From Uloborus plumipes (Eukaryota > Arthropoda > Arachnida > Araneae > Uloboridae): 64,000 nucleotides of DNA. Position 1 is the stretch's first letter; every line of letters starts with the position of its first letter. The DNA is taken from the NCBI GenBank assembly GCA_038373865.1, contig JAXGGA010001630.1, forward strand, positions 62,001-126,000. Reading direction: 5' to 3'. Below are positions 12,173-24,116 of this stretch, piece after piece. The position numbers were made by a program, and so were the translations under genes. Under the pieces are notes generated by a model. It did no database searches. It worked only from the letters and a program-made list of their open reading frames with translations, and was not told where the DNA came from.

Positions 12173-15100
12173 AAAGGAAAAGTGATTTTTCCTACAAATT
12201 GTTTCTTTAGCGGGAATTTAATTACGAATATTTGCAAAATAATACGGTCACGGATTTCTTTTTTCAAACATTTTGGGCGAGTTGCCTTAATTACTTGACC
12301 GGTGATATGTTTAAGAACAGAATTCTAAAATTTGCCAGTGTAATTGAATTATTCTTAGATATGTAGAGTTTAATTATTTGTCTTTTCTGAAATTAAATCC
12401 TAGAAAGAAACTTTATTTCGCGAACAAATACAATTAAAATATTAAAACACATAAAAAGAAAGGGAAAAAAACCTATTATCTAAATAAATAAAATATAAGT
12501 AAATTGCAAGATGGAAACAGAACTATAATTAAGATTTCAAAAACGTCACGATTTTTTTTTTTTTTTTTTTTTCACCATAGCAGCTTCAGTTTTTTACTTT
12601 CTTATAAAAAAACTACAAACTACAAAAATTCAACGAAGAAGTATAATCTCGTATTCATATTTATTAATCAAGATAATTACATTTTTTGCTCATTATATCA
12701 ATTCCTTTTTCAAAAACTCTAACCCTTGATTTTAGTTAGATAAGGATTTCAATCAAATGAATATACTTATGCTGGAAAACGCTTAACAATCGCAAGATAT
12801 GATTATACATACACAGTAAAATACGGGACATAAAATTTTCAATGCATGCTTCGATTTGCAATTTTTCTTTCAAAAAAAAAAGTCATAACCTTTACCAGAA
12901 CTACGTAATATTTCAAAACCACTTTTTCTTCCATAAGTTCTTTCGTACTTTTTACTACTCAACACAATCATATCGAAACACTAAATTGTTGTCAGACCTT
13001 GTTTTAACATTTCTTCATGATTCACACGCCTTCTTCTTCTACTCCCTCTTTCTTTCTCTAATTTTTAAATTGAATTATTACAGACAGATTATCATTTTTT
13101 GGAACATGTATTTCACATTAATCAAATTACCGAGAAACTTGCTTCGTGATAGATTACAAACTCTTACTGTTCTTCCTGTAGAAAGCTTGAAGTACCTCAC
13201 GAAGATTGCATTTTATGATTTTGATATCCTGATTTTTAGCATAGATGAACATTTAAAGATTTCAACTGATTCGTCGGCATAACACCTCATGAACTACTAA
13301 TAGCTTGAATAACAAGTCTTAAAATTGCATAGATTCATATTGCATGGCATGAAAATAATATTCAAAACGTAAATCTTAAGATTCAACTAAGCATTTTGTC
13401 TTTTAATCAACAAAATAAATCTTTTCATAAAAAGAATAAGTCAATGAACCCTTTGATAACTGCTTGGTTCGAGTTCGTAATGAAACGTTAAAGAAAATTC
13501 AAAGGATGAAAGGATATAAGGAAATTGATTAATTTTTAGGATTTTGAAATTTAAGTTTTAACTCGAGCGATGATGATGATGATGTGCGGGTGTGTGCGTA
13601 CGAAAGGATATGTGTGCGCATAGTTGTTAATAAAAAAAGCACTCTTTAACTTCAAACGTCTGGGAAATTCATCTTTCTGCCCCTCCCCTCCCACAAAATT
13701 CCAAAAGGTTACTCAAAATTTTTAGTCCGTTCTTGAATTTTTAAACCCAATAACTATCATAACACGACTTATATTAATGACTGATGTTATGAAGATTTCG
13801 ACAATTTTAACAAACAATTGAAGGGCTTGGGAGACGAAGGGGTTGTGTGACAAAACAGAAATTGCGAGTAATTTAAGTTCAAAGTTTTCTTGTTGCAGTT
13901 CTTTTGTTTTCTAGTTTTGTCGTTAGTGTGAGTATGAAAATGGTCTAATGACATCTACTTTTTGACGTACCAAGTTTTATGTGCTTTCCTGCATCCATTG
14001 CTTACCATTGTCGGGATTTTTATTTTTTTTTAATGCAACATAGCCCCTTTATCCTCCAAACCCTTCAATTCATTAATAGGATTTTTTTAATTAAGGGAAT
14101 GGGCGCATTCTATGTGAAATCAACAAAGTACTCAACTTTCTCTGACTTTCATGAATCTTTCAGAAATCTTACTCTTTGTCATCTTTAATTTAGATATAAT
14201 TGTTTTTAAAAAATCTATCCTTCATAATTGATGAATAATTAGCTTTTGAAGTTCATTAAAAAGCACTTTTTTTACTTGCTGTGTTTTAAAATGTTGAACT
14301 TAACTTATATGGACGCTATACATAGTTGTATAATAGCGCGTTTTAAAGACAATTACATTCACTTTAATGTAACTTAAATAATTTTCAGAGAAACATTTTT
14401 TTCTTTACACAAAATTAAATGAATTTAAATTCAAAAGTTTTGAAATGATGTAATCCGATAAGTAAAAAAAAAAAGGTGTGATTTTTAGTGTATCTTAATG
14501 AATGCATCCAAAACATTTCAGAGTTTAACCATGAAGATATCAGTAGTTACAGCAAATAATGCATTTTAATGTAGCTTTTGCTTAAAGTTCTTTTGTAACT
14601 ATTGTAACTTCTGCATTTCAAGCAAGTAAAATTAGTGCGTTTTAACGAATCCTAAATACTCACTATACCCACCAGTTATAAATGATATTTTTTTAAATTT
14701 TAAATATGATGTGAAAGAGTAAGATATCTGCAAGTGCTATGAAAATCTAAGGTGTTTCAGAACATTTTTTTTTCATTTGGTTTATTTGACAAGGAATGAT
14801 CGCAATAGGATATAATCAGGGGCCATTTAGGGTCAATCGGTTTTAGGAATTTTGTTTTCAACCTTGTCTCCTAAAAATAGCAAAAAAGTCCTAAATTTTC
14901 AGTGCAAACTTTATCATTCATCAATTCTATATTTGCTGGAAATGGCTGTACGTATCGTGAATTAAGGGTAAATGTTGGTTGTCAGTTGTCTTTTCTGCAA
15001 TAAACAAAAGGAAAATATTATTTCATAAGAAAAATTAATATTAATACTGTTGGGGCCTAAAGCAATCTTTTGCGCGAGTCACAAAAAGATCCGAGTGCAC

Positions 15101-15200
15101 AAATGAGTGGACCAAAGTGCAGGGAGCATGAAATTTCATTTCAGGAGGCAGCTGTGTTTGTGCTGAAGCGCTTCTGACTCACAATCCGCCCCCAACCTCA
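12173..15200. other. No gene supported
   Basis: AT-rich sequence. The 146-codon frame at 12842-13282 (plus) has a phenylalanine- and tyrosine-rich, AT-driven composition and no recognisable domain. A (GAT)n run lies at 13569-13582. Confidence 0.5.
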
Positions 15201-15214
15201 TATAATAGTTATAG

Positions 15215-15320
15215 CCCCCTCCCCCTTTATATCGGGTTCCCATAGCGTGATGCGTCCATGCGCTCTGATGTAGTTTTATTGTTATGGACATGGCGGCGTT
15301 CGAAATAGTAGGTAAATGGT
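15215..15320 (+). promoter_or_regulatory. Possible TATA promoter and short first coding exon
   Basis: A TATA-like TTTATAT lies near 15222. About 60 bases on is ATGGACATGGCGGCGTTCGA, which includes the YY1-type ATGGCGGC core. It stays open through residues MDMAAFEIVGK up to a strong donor, ATG|GTGAGTAA. This is the pattern of a housekeeping-type first exon. No downstream exon could be joined between 15320 and 17130, so the gene, if real, is unplaced. Confidence 0.3.
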
Positions 15321-16318
15321 GAGTAATAGGTTAAGCAATCGATCTGAAAGCAAGGAACACGTGGAATAAAAAGGTTTGGACATAGCGAAGGGTGTATCTA
15401 AGAGAGTATAGAATGACACACGCATTTGATATCTCATAGGTAAAGCTACCCCTTAATTACAAATAGTAGGAATGAGAAGAAATGTGTTGGCCTTAAAAGT
15501 TTTATGAATTTAAGTTTTGGATAAATTATGTTGGCAACAATTTTTCTATAGTGCCGCGAGACAACAAAAGAAGAAAAAAAAGAACGATTGAAGTATTTCA
15601 AAAAATTTGGTTGAGATAAAACTTAAGAATAAAGAGACAAACGTAAAATTCAGTAAACGGCTTTTTATTTTTAAAACACGAATACGAATAATAATATTTT
15701 ACAAATGGAATTTTTTTTAAAACTTTCTAAGCTGTCGCTTTACCCGCACATTTTCTCTCACGGTACATACGCTCTTGTTCTTTCAGCGAATGAAGAAAAT
15801 ACTACGAAAAAATTAAACAATACCTGAAAATCCACTTTTTAATTGTTGGCAAATCAATGAAAAAAACAGTAATTTGTGTTAATGCTGTTAGTAAAATTGA
15901 ACAAAAAATTTGAAAACTGAACTTTAGAATTATGTGTAAAGTAACGCTTCTAAACCAATGATTTGACTAAATCAGAGAAATCTTTAAAAAACCTGTATTT
16001 GTTCAAAAGTTTAAAATGCTTAAAATCCCCAAATATAGGCTTGCTTAGGAATTGCCTAGAAATTAACTTTTTTAATTTATTGCCAAAAATATATATAATT
16101 TTATAATTACTATTATTTTTCATTGTTTTAAGTTACGGTTAAAAAGCAGAAGTATTTTAACTTCATAACTACTATTTTTTTTCATTGTCTTTGGCAACAA
16201 TTAAAAATACACTCTACGTCACTTCTGTTACACTAGAAGATTGCAGATCTAAGCCCCCCATAAAAAGTTTCACTTTTTAAATGATTTTTTTATTCATTTA
16301 TATTATCTTATTTTTAGT
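15321..16318. other. No gene seen
   Basis: AT-rich sequence with poly-T and poly-A runs. I found no exon that would continue the candidate first exon before it. Confidence 0.5.
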
Positions 16319-16790
16319 TACCGTAAAATGGGGTGTATAGGAACAGCGGGGTGATTCGAACAAAACGTCCCCTTGATCAAGCAAATAAATTCTTCATAAA
16401 TATACCGTCGGGTATTTTTGGCAGTTATTTTTTTTTAAAAAAAGCTGATATCATGACATATAGGAATTTTTTTTTTTGTCATTCTGGCAACACTATTGGC
16501 TTCTGTGCAAGGTTGCAAGCGGGACACTAAAAAACATCAAGTTTTCATAGTCTGCAAAACTTTGTATGTAAGTACAGACCCCTTTCTATTTCAAATCCAA
16601 GAATAGTATTTTTCAATTTTGCATATATCTGCGCAACAGAGTATCACATTAGAAGAGACAACATATTTAAATTGTGGCATAAAAATGAAAAATTCTTCAT
16701 AATGTCATAGGATAAGGATTTGCTGGGTGATCTGGAACACTTTGTTCTGTTGTTCCAATTCAAACTTATTTAAAGGAAACTGTTGGAAAA
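16319..16790. repeat. Probable dispersed repeat fragment
   Basis: It begins TTACCGTAAAATGGGGTG and continues with GGGGTGATTCGAAC. Phrases of the type 'accgtaaaatggggtga' recur in many arthropod genomes as a repeat end. The GGTGATCTGGAACA word at 16729 may mark the far side. No matching inverted end was found, so the extent is uncertain. Confidence 0.4.
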
Positions 16791-16836
16791 ATCAACATTC
16801 TAACCCCAATTCTTCTAGTAAAGACAATGACAAGGA

Positions 16837-16842
16837 TTTATT
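16837..16842 (-). terminator. Candidate poly(A) signal for the gustatory receptor gene
   Basis: AATAAA on the minus strand, about 290 bases past the receptor stop codon. It is the nearest canonical hexamer I found downstream. No transcript evidence is available. Confidence 0.3.
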
Positions 16843-17134
16843 ACTGTTTATCCCTTCTCGTGAGTAACTAGATCTTAAAACGACAGAAAGTTGCAGATTT
16901 AAAAAGATTTTTGCTCCAGGAGACTTCTTTTTACTTAAAATAGATGGGAAAAAGTCATGCTCTTTATGTAGCAAAAGTTCAACACACAGACAGAGATGAA
17001 TAAGTTGGAAAATCTTACAGGACAATCCCCAAACCCCAGATATTTCAAGAAACTAAAGAAAAGGCAGCGTTCATCCCAGAAGATGTTAAAACTTAATTCA
17101 AACCACAACTACTATCTTCTCTTATTAAAACAGG

Positions 17135-18262
17135 TTAAAGGATATTTGATTGGCAAATGTTATTGTAGTCGAGCGGCTCCAACTGCATTAGCAGTAATGT
17201 GTAAGTCAGTATTCCTCCTAAAGCTGAAACGATAAACCTCTTCGTGAACGAAAAGTAGCCACAAACTGAAAATTCCATGAGATCTCTTTCCAGAGCGAAA
17301 CCAACTTTCTGTTCTTGATAATAGAAGCATATTTTTTTCTTAACTGCCTGCTCGCATTCAAGCAATTGGGACACCTGATGTATCATGTAAATAAAATACA
17401 CGAAATGGTGTAATACAGGAAACAAAAGGGTAAAATTCTCCAAAGCGCCATAATGTATATGGATGTACCCAAGAGCAGTAAACAAACCAGTGATTGCGCC
17501 AAAAAAATTGAAAGCTGTGAGCAACAGCAATGGCGACCCCAAAGCATCCTCCATAAGAGATTTCAGCTCCAGTACGTCGTGGAAAACCTTGCGCAGACGA
17601 GGCACAGTGGTATTGCTGTTTATCAACTCAAATAAGGTGTCTTCATTGCTCTCCAATATCGCACAGAGCATATTGAACACATTTATGTTTAAAACTACAA
17701 GCAGGTTTGGTATGAAGTACAGGGAAATAAAATGCGAAATAATTCTGTAGGCGAGTAAAATTTCAATGCAGGGAAATTCTCCAAAAACATAATTTAACGA
17801 ATACGCGTCAGCCTCCGTGTCTCGTATAATTAGATATATCAGATGAAGAATTGCACTCATAACGGGGACTAACCAGCATGACAGAATATGAATCCACTTT
17901 AGACGTGGTTGCTTTTGTAACAGGTAGCTATGATATTTGACAGCTATGCTTTTTAAGCAAGAAAAGACAAAACCAATTTTTTTTCTTCTATTATAAAGAA
18001 CATACCATAAGCATAGGCTTAATACATTATAAGTTGACCACGCATAGTTACCCCTGGATGTCGCAACCTCAGTTACGCTAGCATCATAGATTATAGCAAA
18101 AATGTAACATATCATTGATCCGTTCATCACAATCACATATGACTTGGTAAGAAATCTGTAAAGACACGCTTTTTGTGCGGAAAAACAGTCATTTGTCATT
18201 ATTCCCACAGCTGTAAACATTTTTTGAATATATTCACAATTTTTCAGTAAAGTACTTTCCAT
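17135..18262 (-). CDS. Gustatory receptor (7tm_7 family), intact single exon
   Basis: This is an arthropod gustatory receptor, an inverted-topology seven-helix membrane protein that acts as a ligand-gated cation channel in chemosensory neurons. The 375-residue length fits the family. Hydrophobic segments lie near residues 41-60, 73-91, 124-146, 166-196, 243-268, 278-297 and 342-361. The C-terminal signature is present: CGYF at 334-337, then TYTLLLMQ at 353-360, matching TYhhhhhQ in TM7. The charged loop LRKVFHDVLELKSLMEDALG before TM5 is also typical. The ATG at 18262 is the first in frame, and the frame runs unbroken to TAA. The ligand cannot be predicted. Spider and tick genomes carry large gustatory receptor sets. 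No second receptor is visible in this window. Confidence 0.9.
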   Translation of the reverse strand: MESTLLKNCEYIQKMFTAVGIMTNDCFSAQKACLYRFLTKSYVIVMNGSMICYIFAIIYDASVTEVATSRGNYAWSTYNVLSLCLWYVLYNRRKKIGFVFSCLKSIAVKYHSYLLQKQPRLKWIHILSCWLVPVMSAILHLIYLIIRDTEADAYSLNYVFGEFPCIEILLAYRIISHFISLYFIPNLLVVLNINVFNMLCAILESNEDTLFELINSNTTVPRLRKVFHDVLELKSLMEDALGSPLLLLTAFNFFGAITGLFTALGYIHIHYGALENFTLLFPVLHHFVYFIYMIHQVSQLLECEQAVKKKICFYYQEQKVGFALERDLMEFSVCGYFSFTKRFIVSALGGILTYTLLLMQLEPLDYNNICQSNIL

Positions 18263-19250
18263 GCCGTATATTGTACACTAAATTCGATTTGCTGACGAAG
18301 GACAAGTACAGGTTGCAGAAATCAACACCAAAAACTGTTTAATGCAATTTTGCTTCAATCATTACCAGATAATGACACATCCTCTTCCTTTATCATCAAT
18401 TTCTTAATGCGAGAATTTTGTTAAATATAAATACTGCAGTGAGACTTGGGTGTGAATAATAATAATACTAATTCATATAATAGTTTTTTCTTTTGTCGCT
18501 TTCGTTATGTCGAAGTTATGGTATAAAGTTTATAAGATTGACTTCAAGAGCTGTCAGTTTCCCGTTTCTGCCAATATTTGGATATTAATCTGCAAAATTA
18601 CTGTTTACGCTAAAATTCAAAACGGATCGATATTTCTGAACACAATAAATCAAATTGCTTTTTCGCTCATTATTTTGAAAGCATGGATTACATGCTGATC
18701 AAGCATCGATTTTAAATGATGAATCGAGCATATTGGCGTTTGAACCCCCTCTCTTTTTCCCTTGAAATTTTCACAATTAAACTGCTATTATTTTTAAATC
18801 AACTCCGTTGTAGATTGATTTCGTACATTATTTTTCTTTCTTCACACGAACACATATTTCTTACGAAAATAAACATTTCATTCTGAAAAAATGATACTTT
18901 CCCCAAAAGATAAAAAATATGATGTGGACGACACACTATTTTCTAATTGGCTAATTAAATTATGTATAAAGTCGTCTGAAATAAAGCCCTTTGTATATTT
19001 CTTAATGATAGCGGCATAAGGAATTGTCCGCCATCTTGGGGCTAAATGTTGGCTTTTTTTATGCCTCTGATATGATGAATCGTCAAGAATACAGAAATAT
19101 TAATTAATGAGGAGGCCCTTGAGAACCACAACTAAGAAGTAAAATATGCTACTTCATCACAGTGGCGCGTGCGTACCTAGGCGTTGGACGGAGTGGAAAT
19201 TGGATAAGTTTATTTCGAAAAATAATGTGCTCTCAATTTCGATGGCTTAT
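18263..19250. other. Upstream flank of the receptor gene; no gene seen
   Basis: This is the 5' flank of the receptor, AT-rich. At about 19026-19043 the minus strand reads CCAAGATGGCGGACAATTC, the classic YY1-type AAGATGGCGG word. The frame from that ATG closes after ten codons. Confidence 0.45.
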
Positions 19251-19252
19251 TA

Positions 19253-19768
19253 CAGTGAACTCTCACTTATGCGCCGGCCCAAGGGACCAATAGAAAAAGG
19301 CGCGTAAGTGAGAGAGACGTATAAGCGAAGAAGCCTATTTACAGGACTAAAACGCAACATAGGTTCTAATGAGAGAATGAATAAGAAGTTTTTATACAAA
19401 AGGGGCATATTAGTACGGTTTGGCAATTACTGTAACGTAACTACAATGATAAAGAGAAAACAAAAATTGTAGCATACCTAATTACAAGCAGTTCCCTCTA
19501 AAACGATGCATAATAGATAATTGTCCCTCTCCAAACTCTAGTTCATGCGGAAAAAATGCTTTCCGTGAGCAATAAAGGTGAAAGATTAAAGAGGAAAGTG
19601 AAGAAAAATGCTTATTTCTTAAAGAAAATAAATATATTTTTTTTAATTTTAGGGAAAATTCGGCGCATAAGTGAAATATTTATCTATAGAGTGACGCATA
19701 AACGAATAATACTATCATTATTTTGCTATGGAATGTGCTGGGACCAGCGTATAAGTGAGAGTTCACTG
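19253..19768. mobile_element. Tigger/pogo-like MITE, 516 bp
   Basis: The left end CAGTGAACTCTCACTTATGC is matched by the reverse complement of the right end, CAGTGAACTCTCACTTATAC. Both sides are flanked by TA. CAGT..CTC ends with a TA duplication are typical of pogo/Tigger elements. The interior encodes no transposase. The phrase CGTATAAGCGAAG inside repeats the terminal theme. Confidence 0.85.
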
Positions 19769-20191
19769 TATTATTATTATTTTGTCTCGTCAGCACTCAT
19801 CGCCCCTCATGAATTCATTGCCCACTGAGGAGCCTAATCGATCCTTTGGAGACAATCGCTCTCGGGTTGGGAAGCACTGCTTTAGACCTATCGATACCAA
19901 AGAAAGTAAAACTGCATTTTTAAAAGCATAATTTTGAATTTTGGAGGGGAGGGGGCGTCCGTTACTCCTACTTCTGAATGAATATTTTATACTTTTCTCC
20001 ACGTCACTTAAACCTCTTGGAGTAACTTTAGGTTACTGAATATTTCAAGATTTAGTTCATATTGCTAATTTGCTTAGATTTAAATAATGATTCACTAATA
20101 TAATATACCCCAAAAATCTGTTTTTGTTTTTTGACCTTGCTACGTCCCTGTTTGGAATAGGGCCCCAAATAAAGTTTTACTTTTGTACTTA

Positions 20192-20267
20192 CTGTCGGCC
20201 CCGTTTAATCGGGTAACGGATAAACGAACACCCCGCTTATACAAATAAAATATCCCGGAACCGACAG
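20192..20267. mobile_element. 76-bp MITE with CTGTCGG ends
   Basis: It starts CTGTCGGCCCCGTTTAATCG, ends CCGGAACCGACAG, and is flanked by TA. The internal block GTAACGGATAAACGAA..CCCCGCTTATA..AATAAAATATC is shared with the 157-bp MITE at 55834. The two are relatives in which this copy has lost the second half. Confidence 0.75.
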
Positions 20268-20914
20268 TATTTGACTTTTCTAATTTTACTAGAATCTTTG
20301 TAGTGTTTTTATTTTACTGTTCCTTTAAAGCTCTCTTTTGGTTAATGTGTAAAGTATGTTTTGTGAAGTGTTTTAAACAACTCATTCAAAATTGATGCCT
20401 GTTTTTTTTTTCGGGGAGGGGGGGATGCATTGCTATGAGTAAAACTGAAAAATGTACCCTGTCTTCGGCTCAAAAACGGACATCATAATTGCTCCATAAT
20501 GAATTGCTGATCATGTTGAATTTTTATGGTATTGTGCCATCCCTTAAACGCTCACTAGAGGCGAGACGATAGACTCCATAAGAAAGGCCCCTAGATAAGA
20601 GAAGATTTCTCATTTCGCTACCTGACTACCCACTAAATCCTTAACTGAACACTAATGTAATTAAACACGAAATTAAGTCAAAAACCAAACCTAGTCCTAC
20701 CCCCCTAAACCTAGATAGGTAAGGTAGTAGTCTACAGAAGGCACCGACTTCAAAGAGGGATTAAAAGTAAACCGTATATGATTAGTTGGGTACTAAAATA
20801 GTTTATTGATTAGTAATTAAAATTTGTGGTTATTTTATAAGTGGGAGTTTCGTTTCGCTAATTTTTGTACTGGAATTGTAAAAAAAAAAAAAAGTTGATT
20901 TATAGGTTTGGGTA
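20268..20914. other. No gene seen
   Basis: AT-rich flank. A short CACCGACTTCAAAGAGGG piece near 20741 resembles the ends of the 2281-4435 arms. Confidence 0.5.
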
Positions 20915-23640
20915 GGAAATCGTATGAGATTCGGATTAAATTTTACAGAGGTGTAGACATACCTATGAAACTAACCTGTGCAAATTTTTAGTTTCCAAGA
21001 TCTAAGCTGGAGGATCTAGGACACCGCAAAAAATGTAACCCGAAATGGCGGCTCAGTTTCGCGAAAGGAATTGCACTGTTTAGGCTAAAGTTGCAGAAAA
21101 TTCTATTACGCTCTGGAAGCCTAAACGTTTTAGAACTTAAAGTACTTTTGGTTGTCAATAAGGTCTAGTATTTTTTGTCAGATTGAGCATAATAGATTTT
21201 GTGTAGCACACATGTAGACTTGCGAAAAAACGCGGTGTGTAATTTTTTTCCTGGAATTTAGGTTGTCATAAATTTTCAGCAATAACGATTTAAAAGTTCT
21301 TACTTGGTAGTTCTTTTGTCAAAGTATTTGTTTTTAACGGATTGCAGCTGCAAAGCTTAAAAATTGATTTTGTAAAAGATATTGTCGTCCAAAGTGTCTA
21401 TCAAAATCATTTTTATGAAAAATCGCGTATTTTCAACTCATTATATCTCAGGTTTGTCATCTTCCACCGTTTTTTCGTTGGCACCATTAGAAAGAACAAA
21501 TTTTTTTTCCTATCGAAATGAGTTTTTTTTTCTACGGTTGTTCTTTCGAATAAGGATGAAAAAAATAGCTTGAAATACTGTCTGTTATGAAGAATTGGCA
21601 TAATTAGGCTAAGACTGCAAAAAATTTTATCACACTGGAAGCCTAGTATTTTTGGAGTTTAAAGTATTTTTGGTTGTCAATACTCTACAGTATTTTTTTG
21701 TGAAATTGAGCTTATTAAATTTTGTGTAGCACGCATGGTAAGTTGCGAAAAAACGCGGTGGGCAAGCTTTTTCCTGGATTCATAAATTTTTTACCAAACA
21801 AATTCAAAGGTTAACATTTCGTAGTTCTATTATCCAAATACTTGGTTTTAATGTTTTACAGATACAGCGCTTAAATATTGATTTTGTAAAAGATATTGTC
21901 GTCCTAAGTGTCTATCAAAATCATTTTAATGAAAAATCGCCCTGTTTTTACTTTCTAAATCTCAGGTTTATCACCTTTTACTTTTTTTTGTTGGCACCAT
22001 TAGAAAGAACAATTTTTTTCCTATCCAAATGAGTTTTTTTTTCGGTGGTGTTCTTTCGAATAAGGATGAAAAAATTAGCTTAAAGTGTTGTCAGTTGTGA
22101 AGAATTAGCATAATTAGGCTAAGATTGCAGAAAATTTTAATATAATAGAAATCTGAATTTTTAGCAACTTAAAGTATATTTAGTTGTTAATAGATTCTAA
22201 TAATTATGTGAATTCAAGATCATTAGCTTTTGCGTAGCATGCATAAAAATTATTGGCAATTCCTGTTTGAAAAATAGTAACTCAGGTTTGTCACCTTCCA
22301 TCATCTTTTCGTTAGTACCACAAGAAAAAACAGATTTTTTCCAATCAGAATATTTATATTAACAACCAAATGTACTTTATATTCCCAAAAATATTAGGCT
22401 TCCAGTGTAATAAAATTTTCTGCAATTCTAAGCCTAATTATGCCAATTCTTCATAACTGACAGTGTTTCAAGCTAATTTTTTCATCCTTATTTTAAAGAA
22501 CACCATGGAAAAAAAAACTCGTTTCGATAGGAAAAAATATGTTCTTTCTAATGGTGGCAACGAAAAAATGGGGAAAGGGGACAAACCTGAGATATAGTGA
22601 GTTGAAAACAGGCGATTTTTCATTAAAATGATTTTGATAGGCACTTGGGACGACAATATGTTTTACAAAATCAATATTTAAGCTCTGCAGCTGTAAAAAT
22701 GGAAACCAAGTATTTGGACAACAGAACTACGAAATATGAACCTTTGAATTTGTTTGCTTAAAAATTTATGAGTCTAAGAAAAAGATTGCCAAACGCGTTT
22801 TTTCGCAAGTTAACATGCGTGCTACACAAAATTTAGTAAGCTCAATCCCACAAAAAATACTGGAGAGTATTGACAGCCAAAAGTACTTTAAACTCCAAAA
22901 ATACTAGGCTTCCAGTGTGATAAAATTTCCTGTAGTTTTAGTCTAATTATGCTAATTCTTCCTAACAGACAGCATTTCATGATAATTTTTTCATCTTTAT
23001 TCGAAAGAACACCATCGAAAAAAAAAAAAAAACTCATTTCGACAGGAAAAAATATGTTCTTTCTAATGGTGCCAACGAAAAAATGGTGAAAGGTGACAAA
23101 CCTGAGATGTAGTGAATTTAAAACAGGCGACTTTTCATCAAAATGATTTTAAAGACACTTTGGACGGCAATATCTTTTGCAAAATCAATTTTTAAGCTTT
23201 GCAGCTGTAACCCGTTAAAAACAAATAGTTTGACTAACTACAAAGTAAGAAGTTTTAAATCGTTGTTGTTAAAAATTTATGACAACCTAAAATCCAGAAA
23301 AAAAATTGCGCACCGCGTTTTTTCGCAAGTTTACATGTGTGCTACACAAAATTTACTAAGCTCAAGCTAACAAAAAATACTAGACCTTATTAAAAACCAA
23401 AAGAACTTAAAGTTCTAAAAATTTTAGGCTTCTAGCGCAATAAAATTTTTCTGCAACTTTAGCCTAAACGTTGTAATTCGTTTCGCGAAACTGAGCCGCC
23501 ATTTCGGGTCACATTTTTTGCGGGGTCCTAGATCCTCCAGATTTGGATCTTGGAAGTTAAAAATTTGCACAGGTTAGTTTCATAGGTATGTTTACACCTA
23601 TGTAAAATCTAATCCAAATCGGAGATGATCGAGTGGGACA
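20915..23640. repeat. 2.7-kb palindrome made of two 514-bp units per arm
   Basis: The outer ends pair (left near GGATTAAATTTTACAGAGGT, right near ACACCTATGTAAAATC), and the symmetry axis falls near 22276. Each arm holds two direct units. The word TTGATTTTGTAAAAGATATT recurs at 21364 and 21878, and its complement at 22667 and 23181, a spacing of 514 in both arms. Small frames at 21382, 21413, 22468 and 23143 are unit-internal, not genes. No clear TSD or terminal motif was identified. Confidence 0.9.
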
Positions 23641-24116
23641 ATTTGAAAAACTGGTCCTGTTGACGTGGAATGACTTGTATGTAAATGAAATTATTATTAT
23701 TTTTTTTTTTTTTGCTTTTTAATACTTCGATGTTTTTTGAAGGCGATTTTTTTAAAATAATTGATTTTCACGAACAAAAAAAAAAAAAAAACATCAAGAG
23801 AGGATGGCGCTTCACCCTACACTGCTAGATGTGCAAATACATTAGTTGAATGAAATTTTTTATGGGACTAAAGGAACTATTGTTGGAGACAGATTTATTG
23901 TAAAACACAAGAACATTGTTTAAGACACATCTGTGTTGATACACAATTGTTAAAATCTGTGACCCATACACAGATTTTATTGCTAATGTAATTATCGTGA
24001 AAGATATCGAATATCAGCGATTTTGGTTTGTGCATTTACTTTTATACCAACCAATTTGCAAATCATAAGTCAATTTCAAGTGTTGAATTTTTTTAATTTT
24101 TCATTTTAAAACAATA
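23641..24116. other. No gene seen
   Basis: AT-rich spacer with poly-T (about 23699) and poly-A (about 23778) runs. Confidence 0.5.

Noticed and set aside
12842..13282. 146-codon plus-strand ORF
   Set aside because: The composition is what AT-rich DNA gives by chance (F, Y, K, I, S), with no domain, signal peptide or splice context.
15284..15313. First exon of a fatty acid-binding protein (MAAFEIVGKW start)
   Set aside because: The resemblance is only ten residues. The family's first intron normally falls later, and no second exon is found.
16792..17025. 77-codon minus ORF as an extra exon of the gustatory receptor
   Set aside because: The receptor already ends properly after TM7, and the ORF is not membrane-like.
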